This document shows, in pieces, positions 55,270-64,000 of a stretch of 64,000 bases of DNA. Location: positions 40,010 to 104,009 of the forward strand of contig JAIENY010000040.1 of assembly GCA_019750915.1 (NCBI GenBank), written 5' to 3'. The translations under genes and the position numbers were made by a program. The DNA is from Xanthobacteraceae bacterium (GTDB taxonomy: Bacteria; Pseudomonadota; Alphaproteobacteria; Rhizobiales; Xanthobacteraceae). Numbering within the stretch: the stretch's first letter is position 1; every line of letters starts with the position of its first letter. The notes under the pieces were generated by a model. The model searched no databases, was not told where the DNA came from, and was given only the letters and a program-made list of their open reading frames with translations.

Positions 55270-56442
55270 TCAGATCATCCGCGAGACTGCAGGAATGGAT
55301 CGTAGCACTCGTGTGACGATCCATCCTCCTGACAGAGCACCCAAAAAGACGACGACAAATTTAAAGGTCGCCGGCATCTGCGATGTGTAGACCACATATT
55401 GCAGCCAGATGATGAAGATAAAGTGCGTCAGGAAGATGCCGTAGGCAACCGGATTCATCGCATCCAGGAATCTCCAGAACGCCCAGTTATTGTTGGCGAA
55501 TCGCAGCGCGACGCCCAGAGTCGCGATGCCTGTTGAGGCGCTGAAAACGCTGAAGACGATGGCCTTCAACACCGCTTGCTGTGACATGTCGCAGCGAAGT
55601 GCGTAGCCGCCTGACTCGCCAATGCTCAAAACCGCCAAGGCGACAAATGCCAGCGCGGCGATGCACACCCAGGCGGGCCAGCCTCTCGCTACGGCGCCTC
55701 GTTCCGCAAGCACGCCGTCTGTAAACGGGACACTGCCGGCCGCCGTTCCAAGCAGGAAGCAGGTCGCATACAGGCCGATGCGACTGGCCTGGATCGAGAT
55801 CGGACCGGCGGCAAACCATTGATCCCGCCCGAACAGCAGCGCAAAGGGCATGTAGGCGAGAAGGGTTATGATGAGAATGCCCGCAAAGACCGATGCAGGC
55901 CGTGTGCCTTCCTTCGCGATCAAGCTTCCAAGGGATTGTAGCGATGCGCGTGCGGTTGACCAGACAATAACTGCGAGCAGGTCAAACACGATCAAGACCC
56001 ATAAGAACCATGACGGTCCGCTTGGCCACGGACCTACCGTCAATGTGCGTTCCCAGAAATGGATGAAACTGAAATCGGTGGTACCGGGCCAATGGTAGAT
56101 GAGAAAGGACGGATAGTAGGCGATCGGCATCAGAATGAAGATGGAGATCAAAAAAGGGATGCCGAGGCGCCATAGCCGATCGCGCAGGTAAGTGGTCGGT
56201 CCCCTGTGTGTGAGACTCGAAAAAACGAAGAGGCCGGAGATGAAAAACATCAACGGCATGAAAAAGCTGTCGGCGAACAAAACGACGATATCGAAACCGA
56301 TCCAGCGCTGGTGGTCGCCATTGCCGAAATAGATGTAATTGCTGGCAGCGTGATAGACGACGACGAGGAGCGTTACGAAGCTTCTGGAACGGCTGAACGC
56401 GGCAATATCGCCGTTGTGATGCGGTGTAGGCTCGTGTTTCAA
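55270..56442 (-). CDS. Acyltransferase-3 family membrane protein (copy 1)
   Basis: 390 residues if the TTG at 56442 is used; no ATG is available near the conserved N-terminus, and the frame stays open to 56583. About ten hydrophobic segments. Family pattern: SFVTLLVVVYHAASNY (conserved His), FFMPLMFFISGLF, and the PVAYGIFLTHFIFIIWLQYVVY ending. Such proteins move acyl groups across the membrane to sugars or lipids. Similar throughout to the upstream gene, which ends 25 bases before this start. Confidence 0.8.
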   Translation of the reverse strand: MKHEPTPHHNGDIAAFSRSRSFVTLLVVVYHAASNYIYFGNGDHQRWIGFDIVVLFADSFFMPLMFFISGLFVFSSLTHRGPTTYLRDRLWRLGIPFLISIFILMPIAYYPSFLIYHWPGTTDFSFIHFWERTLTVGPWPSGPSWFLWVLIVFDLLAVIVWSTARASLQSLGSLIAKEGTRPASVFAGILIITLLAYMPFALLFGRDQWFAAGPISIQASRIGLYATCFLLGTAAGSVPFTDGVLAERGAVARGWPAWVCIAALAFVALAVLSIGESGGYALRCDMSQQAVLKAIVFSVFSASTGIATLGVALRFANNNWAFWRFLDAMNPVAYGIFLTHFIFIIWLQYVVYTSQMPATFKFVVVFLGALSGGWIVTRVLRSIPAVSRMI

Positions 56443-56467
56443 CGCTGTCCCGAGATTAGCATCATGT

Positions 56468-57595
56468 TCAGAGCACCCGCTTTGCGCCCGGCACGCGGAG
56501 CAGCGCCGCCGTGATGAGCCAACTCGCGCCCAGGGCAAACACGAACGAGATGCCGGCTTTGGAAAACGCCGACAGGTCGGCATCGCTCAGCCAGTACTGG
56601 ATCCAAAGGACCGGTACATAGTGGATCAGGAAGATGCCGTAGGCCGAAGGCTGCATCAGATCAAGGAAACCCCAGCCGGGGCTGTCAAAACGGATGAACC
56701 AGGCCAGAATGGCAAAACAGATCGCTGCGCTGAACAGCGGGAAGGCAAAGGCGTAAGCGTACTGCCACCACTGCGGCAACACATTGGGATCGGGCAGGAT
56801 GCCGCGGCGGTAATAGACCAGCGCGACGATAATGAGATAGGCCATCAGCGTCACGATGATCCATCGCCACCATTCGCGCTCCATCATTCCTTTATGTCCG
56901 AGCAAGCCTTGTTCAATGTTGGCGAGGCCGACGCCGGCACCGAAGAAGAAATAAGCCGCATAGAACACCACGCGGCTGGCCTGAACAGAGAACGGACCAA
57001 ACTCGAACCAATGGTTGACGCCGAAGATCATGCGCATCGGTACGTACGCCGCCATTGTGACGGCAACAAAGACCGCAAAAAATACCGCGGGCCGCTCAAA
57101 GGCAATCATCGACAGCCTGTTGATGGGGCCGAGGCAGTTTGGCGCAATCAGGAACAGCAGAGCGGCAATGATGTCGAAAGTCAGCAAAACCCAGACAAAC
57201 CATACCGGTCCGCTCTGCCACGGCCCAGCCGTGATGGTTTTCATCCAGTAAGCGTGAAAGCTCATGTCCGACATGCGAAGCTCGATCGCATAATAGGCGA
57301 GCGGCATCAGAAACACGATCGCAATGGCAAAAGGCAGTGCGAGGCGCAAAGCCCGTTCGTCGAGGAAGTTCACCACCGACTTCCGCTTCAGGCTTGGCCA
57401 GGCGAACAGTCCCGAGAGAAAAAAGAACAGCGCCATGAAGAAGCTGTCTGTGGCGAGGATGATTCCATCGAAGCCAAGCCAGGTCTTGCTGTCCTGATGC
57501 CCATAGTACGTGTAGGGGATGATCGCATGGTGAATCACAACCAGCACTGTAAGGGCGGTGCGTGTACGGTCGAGAGCGGCGTTGCGTCCGGGCAT
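56468..57595 (-). CDS. Acyltransferase-3 family membrane protein (copy 2)
   Basis: 375 residues. ALDRTRTALTVLVVIHHAIIPYTY carries the conserved His; DSFFMALFFFLSGLFAWPSL, a GPVWFVWVLLTFD segment and SAYGIFLIHYVPVLWIQYWL follow the same order as in copy 1. About ten membrane helices. The pair is a tandem duplication that has diverged; possible targets are surface polysaccharide or lipid. The acceptor cannot be read from sequence. Confidence 0.85.
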   Translation of the reverse strand: MPGRNAALDRTRTALTVLVVIHHAIIPYTYYGHQDSKTWLGFDGIILATDSFFMALFFFLSGLFAWPSLKRKSVVNFLDERALRLALPFAIAIVFLMPLAYYAIELRMSDMSFHAYWMKTITAGPWQSGPVWFVWVLLTFDIIAALLFLIAPNCLGPINRLSMIAFERPAVFFAVFVAVTMAAYVPMRMIFGVNHWFEFGPFSVQASRVVFYAAYFFFGAGVGLANIEQGLLGHKGMMEREWWRWIIVTLMAYLIIVALVYYRRGILPDPNVLPQWWQYAYAFAFPLFSAAICFAILAWFIRFDSPGWGFLDLMQPSAYGIFLIHYVPVLWIQYWLSDADLSAFSKAGISFVFALGASWLITAALLRVPGAKRVL

Positions 57596-57657
57596 GGTCC
57601 CACAGGCTCAGTTTGACCGAGCCTTAACAGCCGAGCGGTATTTCCGCAATTGAGCAG

Positions 57658-58017
57658 TTATGAAAGTTCTTCGATGGTCACTTTGTTGGAATAAAACGCA
57701 AGATGGCCCGCGATCTGTTTGACCGCATCGTGGGGCTGCTCGTAGCTCCAGATCGCATTTTCAATCGTCCGTCCCCCGACACTGATCGACAGATAGCTGG
57801 CGTCGCCCTTATAGGGACAATAGGTCTTGTGGTCCGTCGCGCTCAGAAGGCTGTGGTCGGCATCGGCGCGAGGAATGTACTGGACCGCCGGATAGGTCGA
57901 TTCTCTAAGCGTCAGAGCATGTTCGGTTTCGGCGACCACTACACCATCGACGCTGACGCGGATTCGTCCTGGAGTTGGTTCGATCGTGATAGGGTGGTCG
58001 GGACCTGGAATTTTCAT
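57658..58017 (-). CDS. DUF427 family protein
   Basis: 119 residues. ESTYPAVQYIPRADAD and HKTYCPYKGDASYLSI, with AIWSYEQPHDAVKQIAGHLAFY, are the DUF427 core. The family is a compact beta fold of unknown function. It lies between the acyltransferases and bolA, divergent from bolA. Confidence 0.88.
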   Translation of the reverse strand: MKIPGPDHPITIEPTPGRIRVSVDGVVVAETEHALTLRESTYPAVQYIPRADADHSLLSATDHKTYCPYKGDASYLSISVGGRTIENAIWSYEQPHDAVKQIAGHLAFYSNKVTIEELS

Positions 58018-58150
58018 GGGATTGCTCCTGTTGACGTCCTATATAGGACGCCTGCGGCGAATGCCTACGTGACGTTGGATCAAGAGGGCGTTAGAATCGA
58101 TCAGTCGGTGCTCAAGGACGAGCCGCGCGGTTCATGAAGGAGACGATGGA

Positions 58151-58384
58151 ATGCCAATGGATGCCCGGGATATAGAAGCCATGATCAAGGCAGCCATCCC
58201 GGATGCGACCGTGACGATCCGGGATCTTGCCGGCGATGGCGATCACTATGCGGCGACCGTCATCTCCGAATCGTTCCGCGGCAAATCGCGCGTGCAACAG
58301 CACCAGATCGTCTACCAGTCGCTGAAGGGCCAGATGGGTGGCGTGCTTCATGCGCTGGCGTTGCAGACCGGGGTGCCGGAATAG
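58151..58384 (+). CDS. bolA: BolA-family protein
   Basis: 77 residues (ATG 58151; ATG 58157 is possible). MDARDIEAMIKAAIPDATV start, FRGKSRVQQHQIVYQSL (the conserved basic helix with His) and the GGVLHALALQT end. BolA proteins form iron-sulfur-bridged pairs with CGFS glutaredoxins to sense or move clusters. The partner grxD is 2.5 kb downstream rather than adjacent, separated by the egt genes. Confidence 0.92.
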   Translation: MPMDARDIEAMIKAAIPDATVTIRDLAGDGDHYAATVISESFRGKSRVQQHQIVYQSLKGQMGGVLHALALQTGVPE

Positions 58385-58392
58385 CGGTCGCG

Positions 58393-59349
58393 TCAGGCGG
58401 CTGCGACGAGCGCGTGAACAGAGAACATCGCGCTGTCGTCTGTCCATACGTCGTGCGCGCTCCAACCCGACGATAGCGCCAGCCTCCGGAACCGTTCGAT
58501 ACTGTATTTGTAGCTCGACTCGGTGTGGATGCTCTCGCCGGGATCGAAGCCGATCGTTTGGTCAAGCAGCCGGACCTGCTGGGCATTTCGGCTGACAAGG
58601 TGCATCTCGATGCGGTGCCGTTCGCGATTGTAGACGGCCGAGTGCGAAAATGCCGGAACATCGAAGTTGGCACACAGTTCGCGGTTGATGCGAAGCAGGA
58701 CATTCCGATTGAACTCAGCCGTGACGCCAGCAGCATCGTTATAGGCCGCGCGAAGGACGTTCTCGTCCTTTTCCAGATCGACCCCCACGATCATTGTGGA
58801 ATTCTCACCCAGAATCTCGCGCGCGCTGCGCAGGAAGGCATGAGCTTCTGCAGGATCAAAGTTGCCGATTGTCGAGCCGGGAAAAAATCCGACCTTTGGC
58901 ATGTCCTTCACCGCCTCGGGCAGGGCGAAGGGGGCCGTGAAATCCGCGATCACGGGATGCACAGCGAGGCCCGAGAAATCCCTTCTCAGCGCGTCAGCCT
59001 GCCCGTTAAGGAAAGCGCCCGAGATATCCACCGGCACATAGGCTGAGAATTCGCAACTTTCGAGAAGCAGGCGGACCTTGGTTGTCGCCCCGGCGCCGAA
59101 CTCCACCAGCGCCGCGTTCTTTGGAATCCGCGCTGAGATGTCAGCGCCTCGCTCGCGTAAAATCCTCAATTCGGTCCGCGTCGGATAATACTCCGGAAGC
59201 AACGTGATCTGCTCGAACAAATGAGATCCGGCCTCGTCGTAGAAATACTTAGGCGACAGACGCTTCGGTTTACGCGTAAGTCCTGTCAAAACATCGTCCG
59301 CAAACGAGACGTCGATTTGGTGGCCCGTTGCAGGCACGTAAATGTTCAT
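58393..59349 (-). CDS. egtD: L-histidine N-alpha-methyltransferase EgtD
   Basis: 318 residues. SPKYFYDEAGSHLFEQITLLPEYYPTRTE is the EgtD N-terminal signature; LVEFGAGATTKVRLLL binds S-adenosylmethionine; PGSTIGNFDP is the second family motif. It trimethylates histidine to hercynine, the first step of ergothioneine synthesis. It is downstream of egtB with a 42-base gap, on the strand opposite to bolA and grxD. Confidence 0.95.
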   Translation of the reverse strand: MNIYVPATGHQIDVSFADDVLTGLTRKPKRLSPKYFYDEAGSHLFEQITLLPEYYPTRTELRILRERGADISARIPKNAALVEFGAGATTKVRLLLESCEFSAYVPVDISGAFLNGQADALRRDFSGLAVHPVIADFTAPFALPEAVKDMPKVGFFPGSTIGNFDPAEAHAFLRSAREILGENSTMIVGVDLEKDENVLRAAYNDAAGVTAEFNRNVLLRINRELCANFDVPAFSHSAVYNRERHRIEMHLVSRNAQQVRLLDQTIGFDPGESIHTESSYKYSIERFRRLALSSGWSAHDVWTDDSAMFSVHALVAAA

Positions 59350-59391
59350 TCGTGTCTCCCTTGAAGACGGATGGCGATCGGCGCGAGCGTC

Positions 59392-60633
59392 TCAGATCGA
59401 ATAGCTTGCGAGTCGCAGGCCAGTGAACTGCCAGCGGTGGTGTGGATAGAAGAAGTTGCGGTAGGTGACACGCGTGTGACCCTCCGGCGTCGCGACCGAA
59501 GATCCGCGCAGGACGTACTGGTTTACCATAAACTTGCCGTTGTACTCGCCGAGTGCACCCTCGATGGCGCGGTATCCCGGATAAGGCGCATATGAGCTGC
59601 GGGTCCACTGCCAGACGATGCCGTAAGGATCGTTCAGAAGACCGGCACGTGCCGCGACCTCCCATTCCATTTCGGTCGGCAGATGGCTGCCAGACCATCG
59701 GGCGTAAGCATCCGCTTCATAATAGCTCACGTGGCAGACGGGGGCGGTCGGATCGACGGGCTTGAGGCCAGCAAGGGTCATGATGTGCCACCGGCCGTCG
59801 ATGTTGCGCCAGTGCCCTGGAGCCTCCCATTCCTCGCGGGCGGCGGTGGCGAAGCCGTCCATCAGCCACAGGGCGGCGGCGCGGTAACCGCCGTCCTTCA
59901 TGAAGGCAAGCCATTCGGCGTTGGTCACCAGATTACGGGCAATCTTCACCGGGCCGACCAACGCGCGGTGGGCTGGCTTCTCGTTGTCAAAATGGAAGCT
60001 GTCGCTCGGATGGCCGATCGTGTGGATGCCTTCGGTCAGCGCGACCCATTCCTCGCCGTTGCGATGTGAGACCGGAAGAGACCAGGAGTCGTCATAGGCC
60101 GGAGGAATCGGATTCTGTGCGAAGGCGTGCAGGATATCGGTGTGCATCAATTCCTGATGCTGCTGCTCGTGATTGAATCCGACCTCCATCAGCGGAGCGA
60201 TCTCGCGCAGCTTGGTGGCGCTGGCGTTGGAGAGAAATTTCTCCATTGTCGTGTCGACGTGTCGACGGTACTCAGTTACAGCTTCGGCCCCCGGCCGAGT
60301 GAGATGGCCGCGTTGCGCCCGAGCGTGGCGGGGGCCTGCACTGACGTAGTAGGAGTTGAACAGGAAGGCATAATCGGGGTGAAAGACTTTGTACCCCGGG
60401 ACATGTTCGCCCAGGACGAATTGCTCGAAAAACCAAGTGGTATGCGCCCGGTGCCACTTGGCAGGACTCGCGTCCGGCATCGATTGAACAAGCTGGTCTT
60501 CGGAGGAAAGCGGTGCCGCGCGCCGCTCTGTCTCGTCCCGTACCGTGCGATAGGCGCTTAAAAGCGCCTTGGACAGACTTGCAGAAGGCTGGGAAGGAGA
60601 GAGGCCGGAGGCTGCATTTGCTGCTTTCGTCAC
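59392..60633 (-). CDS. egtB: Hercynine oxygenase EgtB
   Basis: 413 residues, GTG start at 60633 with GGAGAT upstream. N-terminal DinB-like helical domain with the iron ligands in WHRAHTTWFFEQF and NHEQQHQE, and a C-terminal formylglycine-generating-enzyme-like domain (LPTEMEWEVAARAG, GIVWQWTRSSYAPYPG). It joins a thiol to hercynine using Fe(II) and oxygen. egtB and egtD form a complete core pair; no egtC or egtE gene lies in the window. Confidence 0.95.
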   Translation of the reverse strand: MTKAANAASGLSPSQPSASLSKALLSAYRTVRDETERRAAPLSSEDQLVQSMPDASPAKWHRAHTTWFFEQFVLGEHVPGYKVFHPDYAFLFNSYYVSAGPRHARAQRGHLTRPGAEAVTEYRRHVDTTMEKFLSNASATKLREIAPLMEVGFNHEQQHQELMHTDILHAFAQNPIPPAYDDSWSLPVSHRNGEEWVALTEGIHTIGHPSDSFHFDNEKPAHRALVGPVKIARNLVTNAEWLAFMKDGGYRAAALWLMDGFATAAREEWEAPGHWRNIDGRWHIMTLAGLKPVDPTAPVCHVSYYEADAYARWSGSHLPTEMEWEVAARAGLLNDPYGIVWQWTRSSYAPYPGYRAIEGALGEYNGKFMVNQYVLRGSSVATPEGHTRVTYRNFFYPHHRWQFTGLRLASYSI

Positions 60634-60899
60634 ATCAATCTCCGGTTTGAGGGAAAAACAACGCCGGGCACGTTGCGTTCCGAGGCAAAGTCCCCCCCAG
60701 ATGGGGACTCCCTTTCGATACGAAAAGGGGGAGCAATTGTTTCTGGTGAGGTTGCAACCGAGGTCAAAATCGGGTCAAAAAATGAATCCAGAACCTCGTT
60801 TGCACGCCGTCGCCATCGGTGATGTGATTGGATGGACAGTCGATTCCGGCTACATATATGCAAGAGGCGGCAGGCTAGGCCGCGCCAAAGGACCAGAAT

Positions 60900-61229
60900 A
60901 TGAGCATCGAACAATTCATCGATAATGAAGTGAAGTCCAACGACGTCGTGCTGTTCATGAAGGGCACGCCACAGTTCCCGCAGTGCGGGTTTTCGGGACA
61001 GGTGGTTCAGATCCTCGACCACGTAGGCATCCCCTATAAGGGCCTGAACGTGCTCGAGTCGCTTGAGCTCCGTAACGGCATTAAGGACTATTCCAGCTGG
61101 CCGACCATTCCGCAGCTCTATGTAAAGGGCGAGTTCGTCGGCGGCTGCGATATCGTGCGCGAGATGTTCCAGGCGGGTGAATTGCAGAAGCTGTTCGCCG
61201 ACAAGGGCGTTGCTGCAGCTGCAAACTGA
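60900..61229 (+). CDS. grxD: Monothiol glutaredoxin (CGFS type)
   Basis: 109 residues. CGFS at residues 29-32 and the [20 protein letters not shown] glutathione-binding loop define Grx4. It binds a [2Fe-2S] cluster with glutathione and partners with BolA. The sequence 60634-60899 between it and egtB must hold divergent promoters; I see no clear gene there. Confidence 0.96.
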   Translation: MSIEQFIDNEVKSNDVVLFMKGTPQFPQCGFSGQVVQILDHVGIPYKGLNVLESLELRNGIKDYSSWPTIPQLYVKGEFVGGCDIVREMFQAGELQKLFADKGVAAAAN

Positions 61230-61297
61230 GCTGATCCCGCTTTGCGCACGTCCCAAGGCGGGCAACATCCTTTCGATTCCGGAATGACGACCCGTTA

Positions 61298-62608
61298 TTG
61301 GATCGGGCCGAGGTGAGTTCGACGCGACTAACGAGACGCGGGGCGCTTTTAGCGTCGGCCTGCTGGCTGGTGGCAGGGCGTGCGCTTGCGCAAAAAAACA
61401 CGCGCGTGCTTTTGCCCAGCGCGCAGCTTTCCTTCCAAAAACTTGAAAAGATCACGGCCTATTTCAACCAGCAGGTGGCAAGCGGGAAGATCGCTGGCGC
61501 GAACCTGTTGATTCAACGGCATGCCATTCCGATTTATTCGCGTTCGTTCGGCAAGACCGATGTGACGACCCGTGAGCCGATGCGACCGGAAGCGATCTTT
61601 CGACTGCACTCGTTGTCGAAGCCGATCACAAGCGTTTCGGCAATGTTGCTGATCGACGAGGGGCGGATGAATCTCGACGATCCCCTCGCGCAGTACATCC
61701 CCGCGTTCGCCAACGCCAAAGTTGGCGTCGAAGGTAAGAGCGATAATGGCGAGCCGATTCTGACCTTGGAGCCTGTTCATCGGCCGATCACCATCAGGGA
61801 TCTGTTGCGGCATTCCTCGGGCATCACCTACGGCTTCTACGGAAAGAGCATGGTGCGTTCGGCGTATGCGAACGCCGCTCTTTTCGCTCCGAGTATGGAC
61901 AATGCCGAACTGGCCGAGAAGATTGCTTCGCTTCCGCTCGCTGAGCAGCCCGGTGAGGTGTGGGACTACGGCCATTCGACCGACGTGCTCGGCCGCGTCA
62001 TCGAAGTCGTTTCGGGCAAGTCGCTTTACGATTTTCAAAAGGCGCGATTGTTCGGGCAGCTCGGCATGGCTGACACGGCTTATTACGTCGCTGATCCCGC
62101 AAAATATCCACTCATTGCCAACGCTTTGCCGAGCGATAGCGACTTCCGCACCGGGCATGAGCCAGATCCGAAGATCGCGCCAAAATACCAGTCGGGCGGC
62201 GGTGGGCTTTTGTCCACGACCGGTGATCTAGCGCGGTTTTGCCAGATGATCCTTAATGGCGGTTCGCTGGATGGGACGCTCTATCTGAAACCGGATACGT
62301 TCAGTGCGATGGTCCAGGATCAGGTGGTTCCCCGAGGCCCGGTTCGGAAGGGCGACTATTATTTCCCAGGTGATGGCTTTGGTTTCGGTTTGGGTTTTGC
62401 GATCCGCTCGGAACAGGGGCAGTTCTCGTCCCCCGGCTCGCCCGGAGAACTCAAATGGGACGGTGCCGGCGGGGAGTATTTCTGGGTCGATCGGCAACAG
62501 GACATGTTTGTAATTCTGTTGATGCAGTCGCCGTCTGAGCGAGGACGGATCCACGCCGATCTGAAGGCAATGGTGTATGATGCCTTCGAGAATCCATTAG
62601 GGAGATAG
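61298..62608 (+). CDS. Beta-lactamase-like serine hydrolase, exported
   Basis: 436 residues from TTG 61298; GTG 61313 is a good alternative. N-terminal signal with LTRRGALLASACWLVAGRALA, possibly Tat. Catalytic Ser105-x2-Lys108 in HSLSKPI; YGH takes the place of the YxN motif; a late GGGGLLSTTGDLARF and a WDGAGGEYF segment complete the class C beta-lactamase/esterase pattern. Probably an esterase or peptidase rather than a drug-resistance enzyme. It is 9 bases upstream of the DJ-1 gene, so the two are likely co-expressed. Confidence 0.87.
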   Translation: MDRAEVSSTRLTRRGALLASACWLVAGRALAQKNTRVLLPSAQLSFQKLEKITAYFNQQVASGKIAGANLLIQRHAIPIYSRSFGKTDVTTREPMRPEAIFRLHSLSKPITSVSAMLLIDEGRMNLDDPLAQYIPAFANAKVGVEGKSDNGEPILTLEPVHRPITIRDLLRHSSGITYGFYGKSMVRSAYANAALFAPSMDNAELAEKIASLPLAEQPGEVWDYGHSTDVLGRVIEVVSGKSLYDFQKARLFGQLGMADTAYYVADPAKYPLIANALPSDSDFRTGHEPDPKIAPKYQSGGGGLLSTTGDLARFCQMILNGGSLDGTLYLKPDTFSAMVQDQVVPRGPVRKGDYYFPGDGFGFGLGFAIRSEQGQFSSPGSPGELKWDGAGGEYFWVDRQQDMFVILLMQSPSERGRIHADLKAMVYDAFENPLGR

Positions 62609-62617
62609 ATCGCGACC

Positions 62618-63316
62618 ATGCATGTCGTGATGCTGCTTTATCCGGGACTGACACAGCTCGATCTGACCGGGCCGTTCGAAGTACTGACCCGGTTTCGCGA
62701 ACTCACTATCGAGCTGGTGTGGAAGACATTGCATCCGGTGACGGACGGCAACGGCCTGCGTTTGCTGCCCAATGCGACTTTCGAGACCTGCCGTCAGGCC
62801 GATATCCTGTTCGTGCCCGGCGGCCCCGGACAGGCCAAGCTGATGAACGACGACGAAACCCTCGAATTTCTTCGAAACCAGGCTGAAGAGGCCCAATACA
62901 TCACATCGGTTTGTACCGGATCGTTGATCCTTGCGGCGGCAGGCTTGCTGAAGGGATGCCGCGCGACCTGCCATTGGTTGTCGATCGATCAACTGTCCTA
63001 TTTCGGCGTGACGCCGGTGAAAGAGCGCGTCGTGATCGACGGCAGTCGCATCACCGGAGCGGGCGTCACCTCGGGTATCGATTTTGGGATGACATTGGCT
63101 GCGAAGCTGTTCGGCGAAGAACGGGTGCGCGGCGTGCAGCTCAGCATGGAATACGATCCGAAGCCGCCCTTTACTTCTGGATCTCCGGAGACAGCATTCC
63201 CGGAGACGGTGCAACGGGCCCGCGAACTGGCCGCGCCCTTTCAGACTCAACGCGAACGGATTGCGCAGGAGGCGGCCGAGCGCCTGATCGCCATGGCTCC
63301 GCCCAAGCCTTCCTAG
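62618..63316 (+). CDS. DJ-1/PfpI-family protein (isonitrile hydratase-like)
   Basis: 232 residues. HVVMLLYPGLTQLDLTGPFEVL at the start and the nucleophile Cys99 in SVCTGSLILAAAGLL, the elbow of the DJ-1/PfpI fold. The TPVKERVVIDGSRITGAGVTSGIDFG segment places it with isonitrile hydratase (InhA)-like proteins, which hydrate isonitriles to N-formamides. Activity is not proven. Begins 9 bases after the serine hydrolase gene. Confidence 0.88.
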   Translation: MHVVMLLYPGLTQLDLTGPFEVLTRFRELTIELVWKTLHPVTDGNGLRLLPNATFETCRQADILFVPGGPGQAKLMNDDETLEFLRNQAEEAQYITSVCTGSLILAAAGLLKGCRATCHWLSIDQLSYFGVTPVKERVVIDGSRITGAGVTSGIDFGMTLAAKLFGEERVRGVQLSMEYDPKPPFTSGSPETAFPETVQRARELAAPFQTQRERIAQEAAERLIAMAPPKPS

Positions 63317-63341
63317 CGATACATTCGGAGATGATCGCAAC

Positions 63342-63371
63342 AAAAAGGCCGCCTTGAGAGGCGGCCTTTTT
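63342..63371. terminator. Bidirectional terminator
   Basis: AAAAAGGCCGCC (63342-63353) and GGCGGCCTTTTT (63360-63371), perfect 12-bp arms with a TTGAGA loop and A/T runs. It lies between the DJ-1 gene and the convergent rpsD. Confidence 0.95.
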
Positions 63372-63394
63372 TCGTATGAGCAATCGCGCGAAAA

Positions 63395-64000
63395 TTAGCG
63401 CGAATAGAATTCGATGATGAGGTGCGGCTCCATCTGAACCGCAAATGGCACTTCCGAGAGGCTCGGGGTGCGGACGAACTTCGCGACTTGCTTGGAGTGA
63501 TCGGCTTCGATGAAGTCCGGCACGTCACGTTCGGCCAACTGGTTGGCTTCGAGCACGAGGGCAAGCTGCTTCGAAGCGTCCTTCACTTCGATCACGTCGC
63601 CGATCTTGACCTTGTAGCTGGCGATGTTGACGCGCTTGCCGTTCACCTTGATGTGGCCGTGGTTGATGAACTGCCGCGCGGCGAACATCGTTGGCACGAA
63701 CTTCGCGCGATAGACGACAGTATCAAGACGGCGCTCGAGCAGGCCGATCAGGTTTTCACCCGAGTCGCCCTTAAGGCGGGTCGCCTCGACGTACACCGCA
63801 TAGAACTGACGCTCGGAAATATTGGCGTAGTAGCCCTTGAGCTTCTGCTTGGCGCGCAGCTGCGTGCCGAAGTCGGAGAGCTTGCCCTTGCGGCGCTGTC
63901 CATGCTGGCCGGGGCCGTATTCGCGCTTGTTGACGGGGCTCTTCGGGCGGCCCCAGATGTTCTGGCCCATACGGCGATCGATTTTATACTTCGCCTCACT
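63395..64000 (-). CDS. rpsD: Small ribosomal subunit protein uS4, 5' end cut by the window
   Basis: 201 codons are present, lacking only the first few at the right edge (the visible start is [20 protein letters not shown]). S4 fold with the RNA-binding S4 domain [37 protein letters not shown]. It binds 16S rRNA early in 30S assembly. The internal Met at 63970 is not the start. Confidence 0.97.
   Translation of the reverse strand, partial: SEAKYKIDRRMGQNIWGRPKSPVNKREYGPGQHGQRRKGKLSDFGTQLRAKQKLKGYYANISERQFYAVYVEATRLKGDSGENLIGLLERRLDTVVYRAKFVPTMFAARQFINHGHIKVNGKRVNIASYKVKIGDVIEVKDASKQLALVLEANQLAERDVPDFIEADHSKQVAKFVRTPSLSEVPFAVQMEPHLIIEFYSR

Noticed and set aside
60708..60733. Imperfect hairpin upstream of egtB and grxD.
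   Set aside because: The stem has a three-base bulge and no T-run; not enough for a terminator or riboswitch call.

Overview
The window is a 64 kb piece of an alphaproteobacterial chromosome, most likely from the Nitrobacteraceae (Bradyrhizobium, Afipia/Oligotropha, Rhodopseudomonas, Nitrobacter group). The evidence is a flgB-flgC-fliE-fliQ-fliR-flhB block followed by the CckA cell-cycle kinase, an MbfA-type iron exporter behind an Irr-type box, a LexA box of the GAAC-N7-GAAC form before recA, the F1Fo-ATPase zeta subunit, class I fumarase, and a purL...bolA...grxD...rpsD order. Family assignments come from reading the proteins; no database search was run.

Layout. 0-6.5 kb: flagellar export and rod operon with a perfect CtrA-type box upstream, then cckA. 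6.5-16 kb: envelope, detoxification and metabolic genes (Tim44-like, GST, cupin, mbfA, VOC, SDR, DUF2254, fumarase). 16-19 kb: an ArsR regulator with a perfect 14-bp-arm palindrome at its promoter, then three AHSA1/SRPBCC and two PhnB-like VOC genes. 19-27 kb: Bcr-type efflux, a SET-domain methyltransferase with a histone-H1-like tail, a DsbA/FrnE protein, an overlapping acyltransferase/JmjC-cupin pair, and an LTXXQ-type protein with a Gly/His repeat. 27-33 kb: chemoreceptor, fluoride riboswitch with a small membrane gene and crcB, and small stress genes. 33.2-34.73 kb: an accessory island with 68-bp direct repeats resembling IS21-family ends, holding a truncated gene, a 62-residue unknown and a GIY-YIG nuclease; it ends 4 bp from the recA SOS box. 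34.7-43.6 kb: recA, the glycine cleavage operon gcvT-gcvH-gcvP behind a tandem glycine riboswitch, and alaS. 44-47.6 kb: icd-DUF3455, an eight-unit 21-bp repeat, and a TrmJ-like methyltransferase fused to a DUF559 domain. 47.6-55.2 kb: ATPase zeta subunit and purC-purS, purQ, purL interleaved with an exported FAH protein and a globin-coupled chemoreceptor. 55.2-64 kb: two acyltransferase-3 proteins, DUF427, bolA and grxD separated by egtD/egtB, a serine hydrolase, a DJ-1 protein, and rpsD at the right edge.

How the genes work together. CckA feeds phosphate to CtrA in alphaproteobacteria, so the CtrA-type box before flgB sits near the kinase that would drive it. Iron and redox functions recur (mbfA under Irr, BolA-Grx4, ergothioneine, fumarase, YciE-like ferritin). 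Nucleotide and one-carbon supply (gcv, pur) form a second theme. The least explained segments are the 33.7-34.7 kb island, the 21-bp repeat at 45.9 kb, and the ArsR/SRPBCC/VOC cluster.
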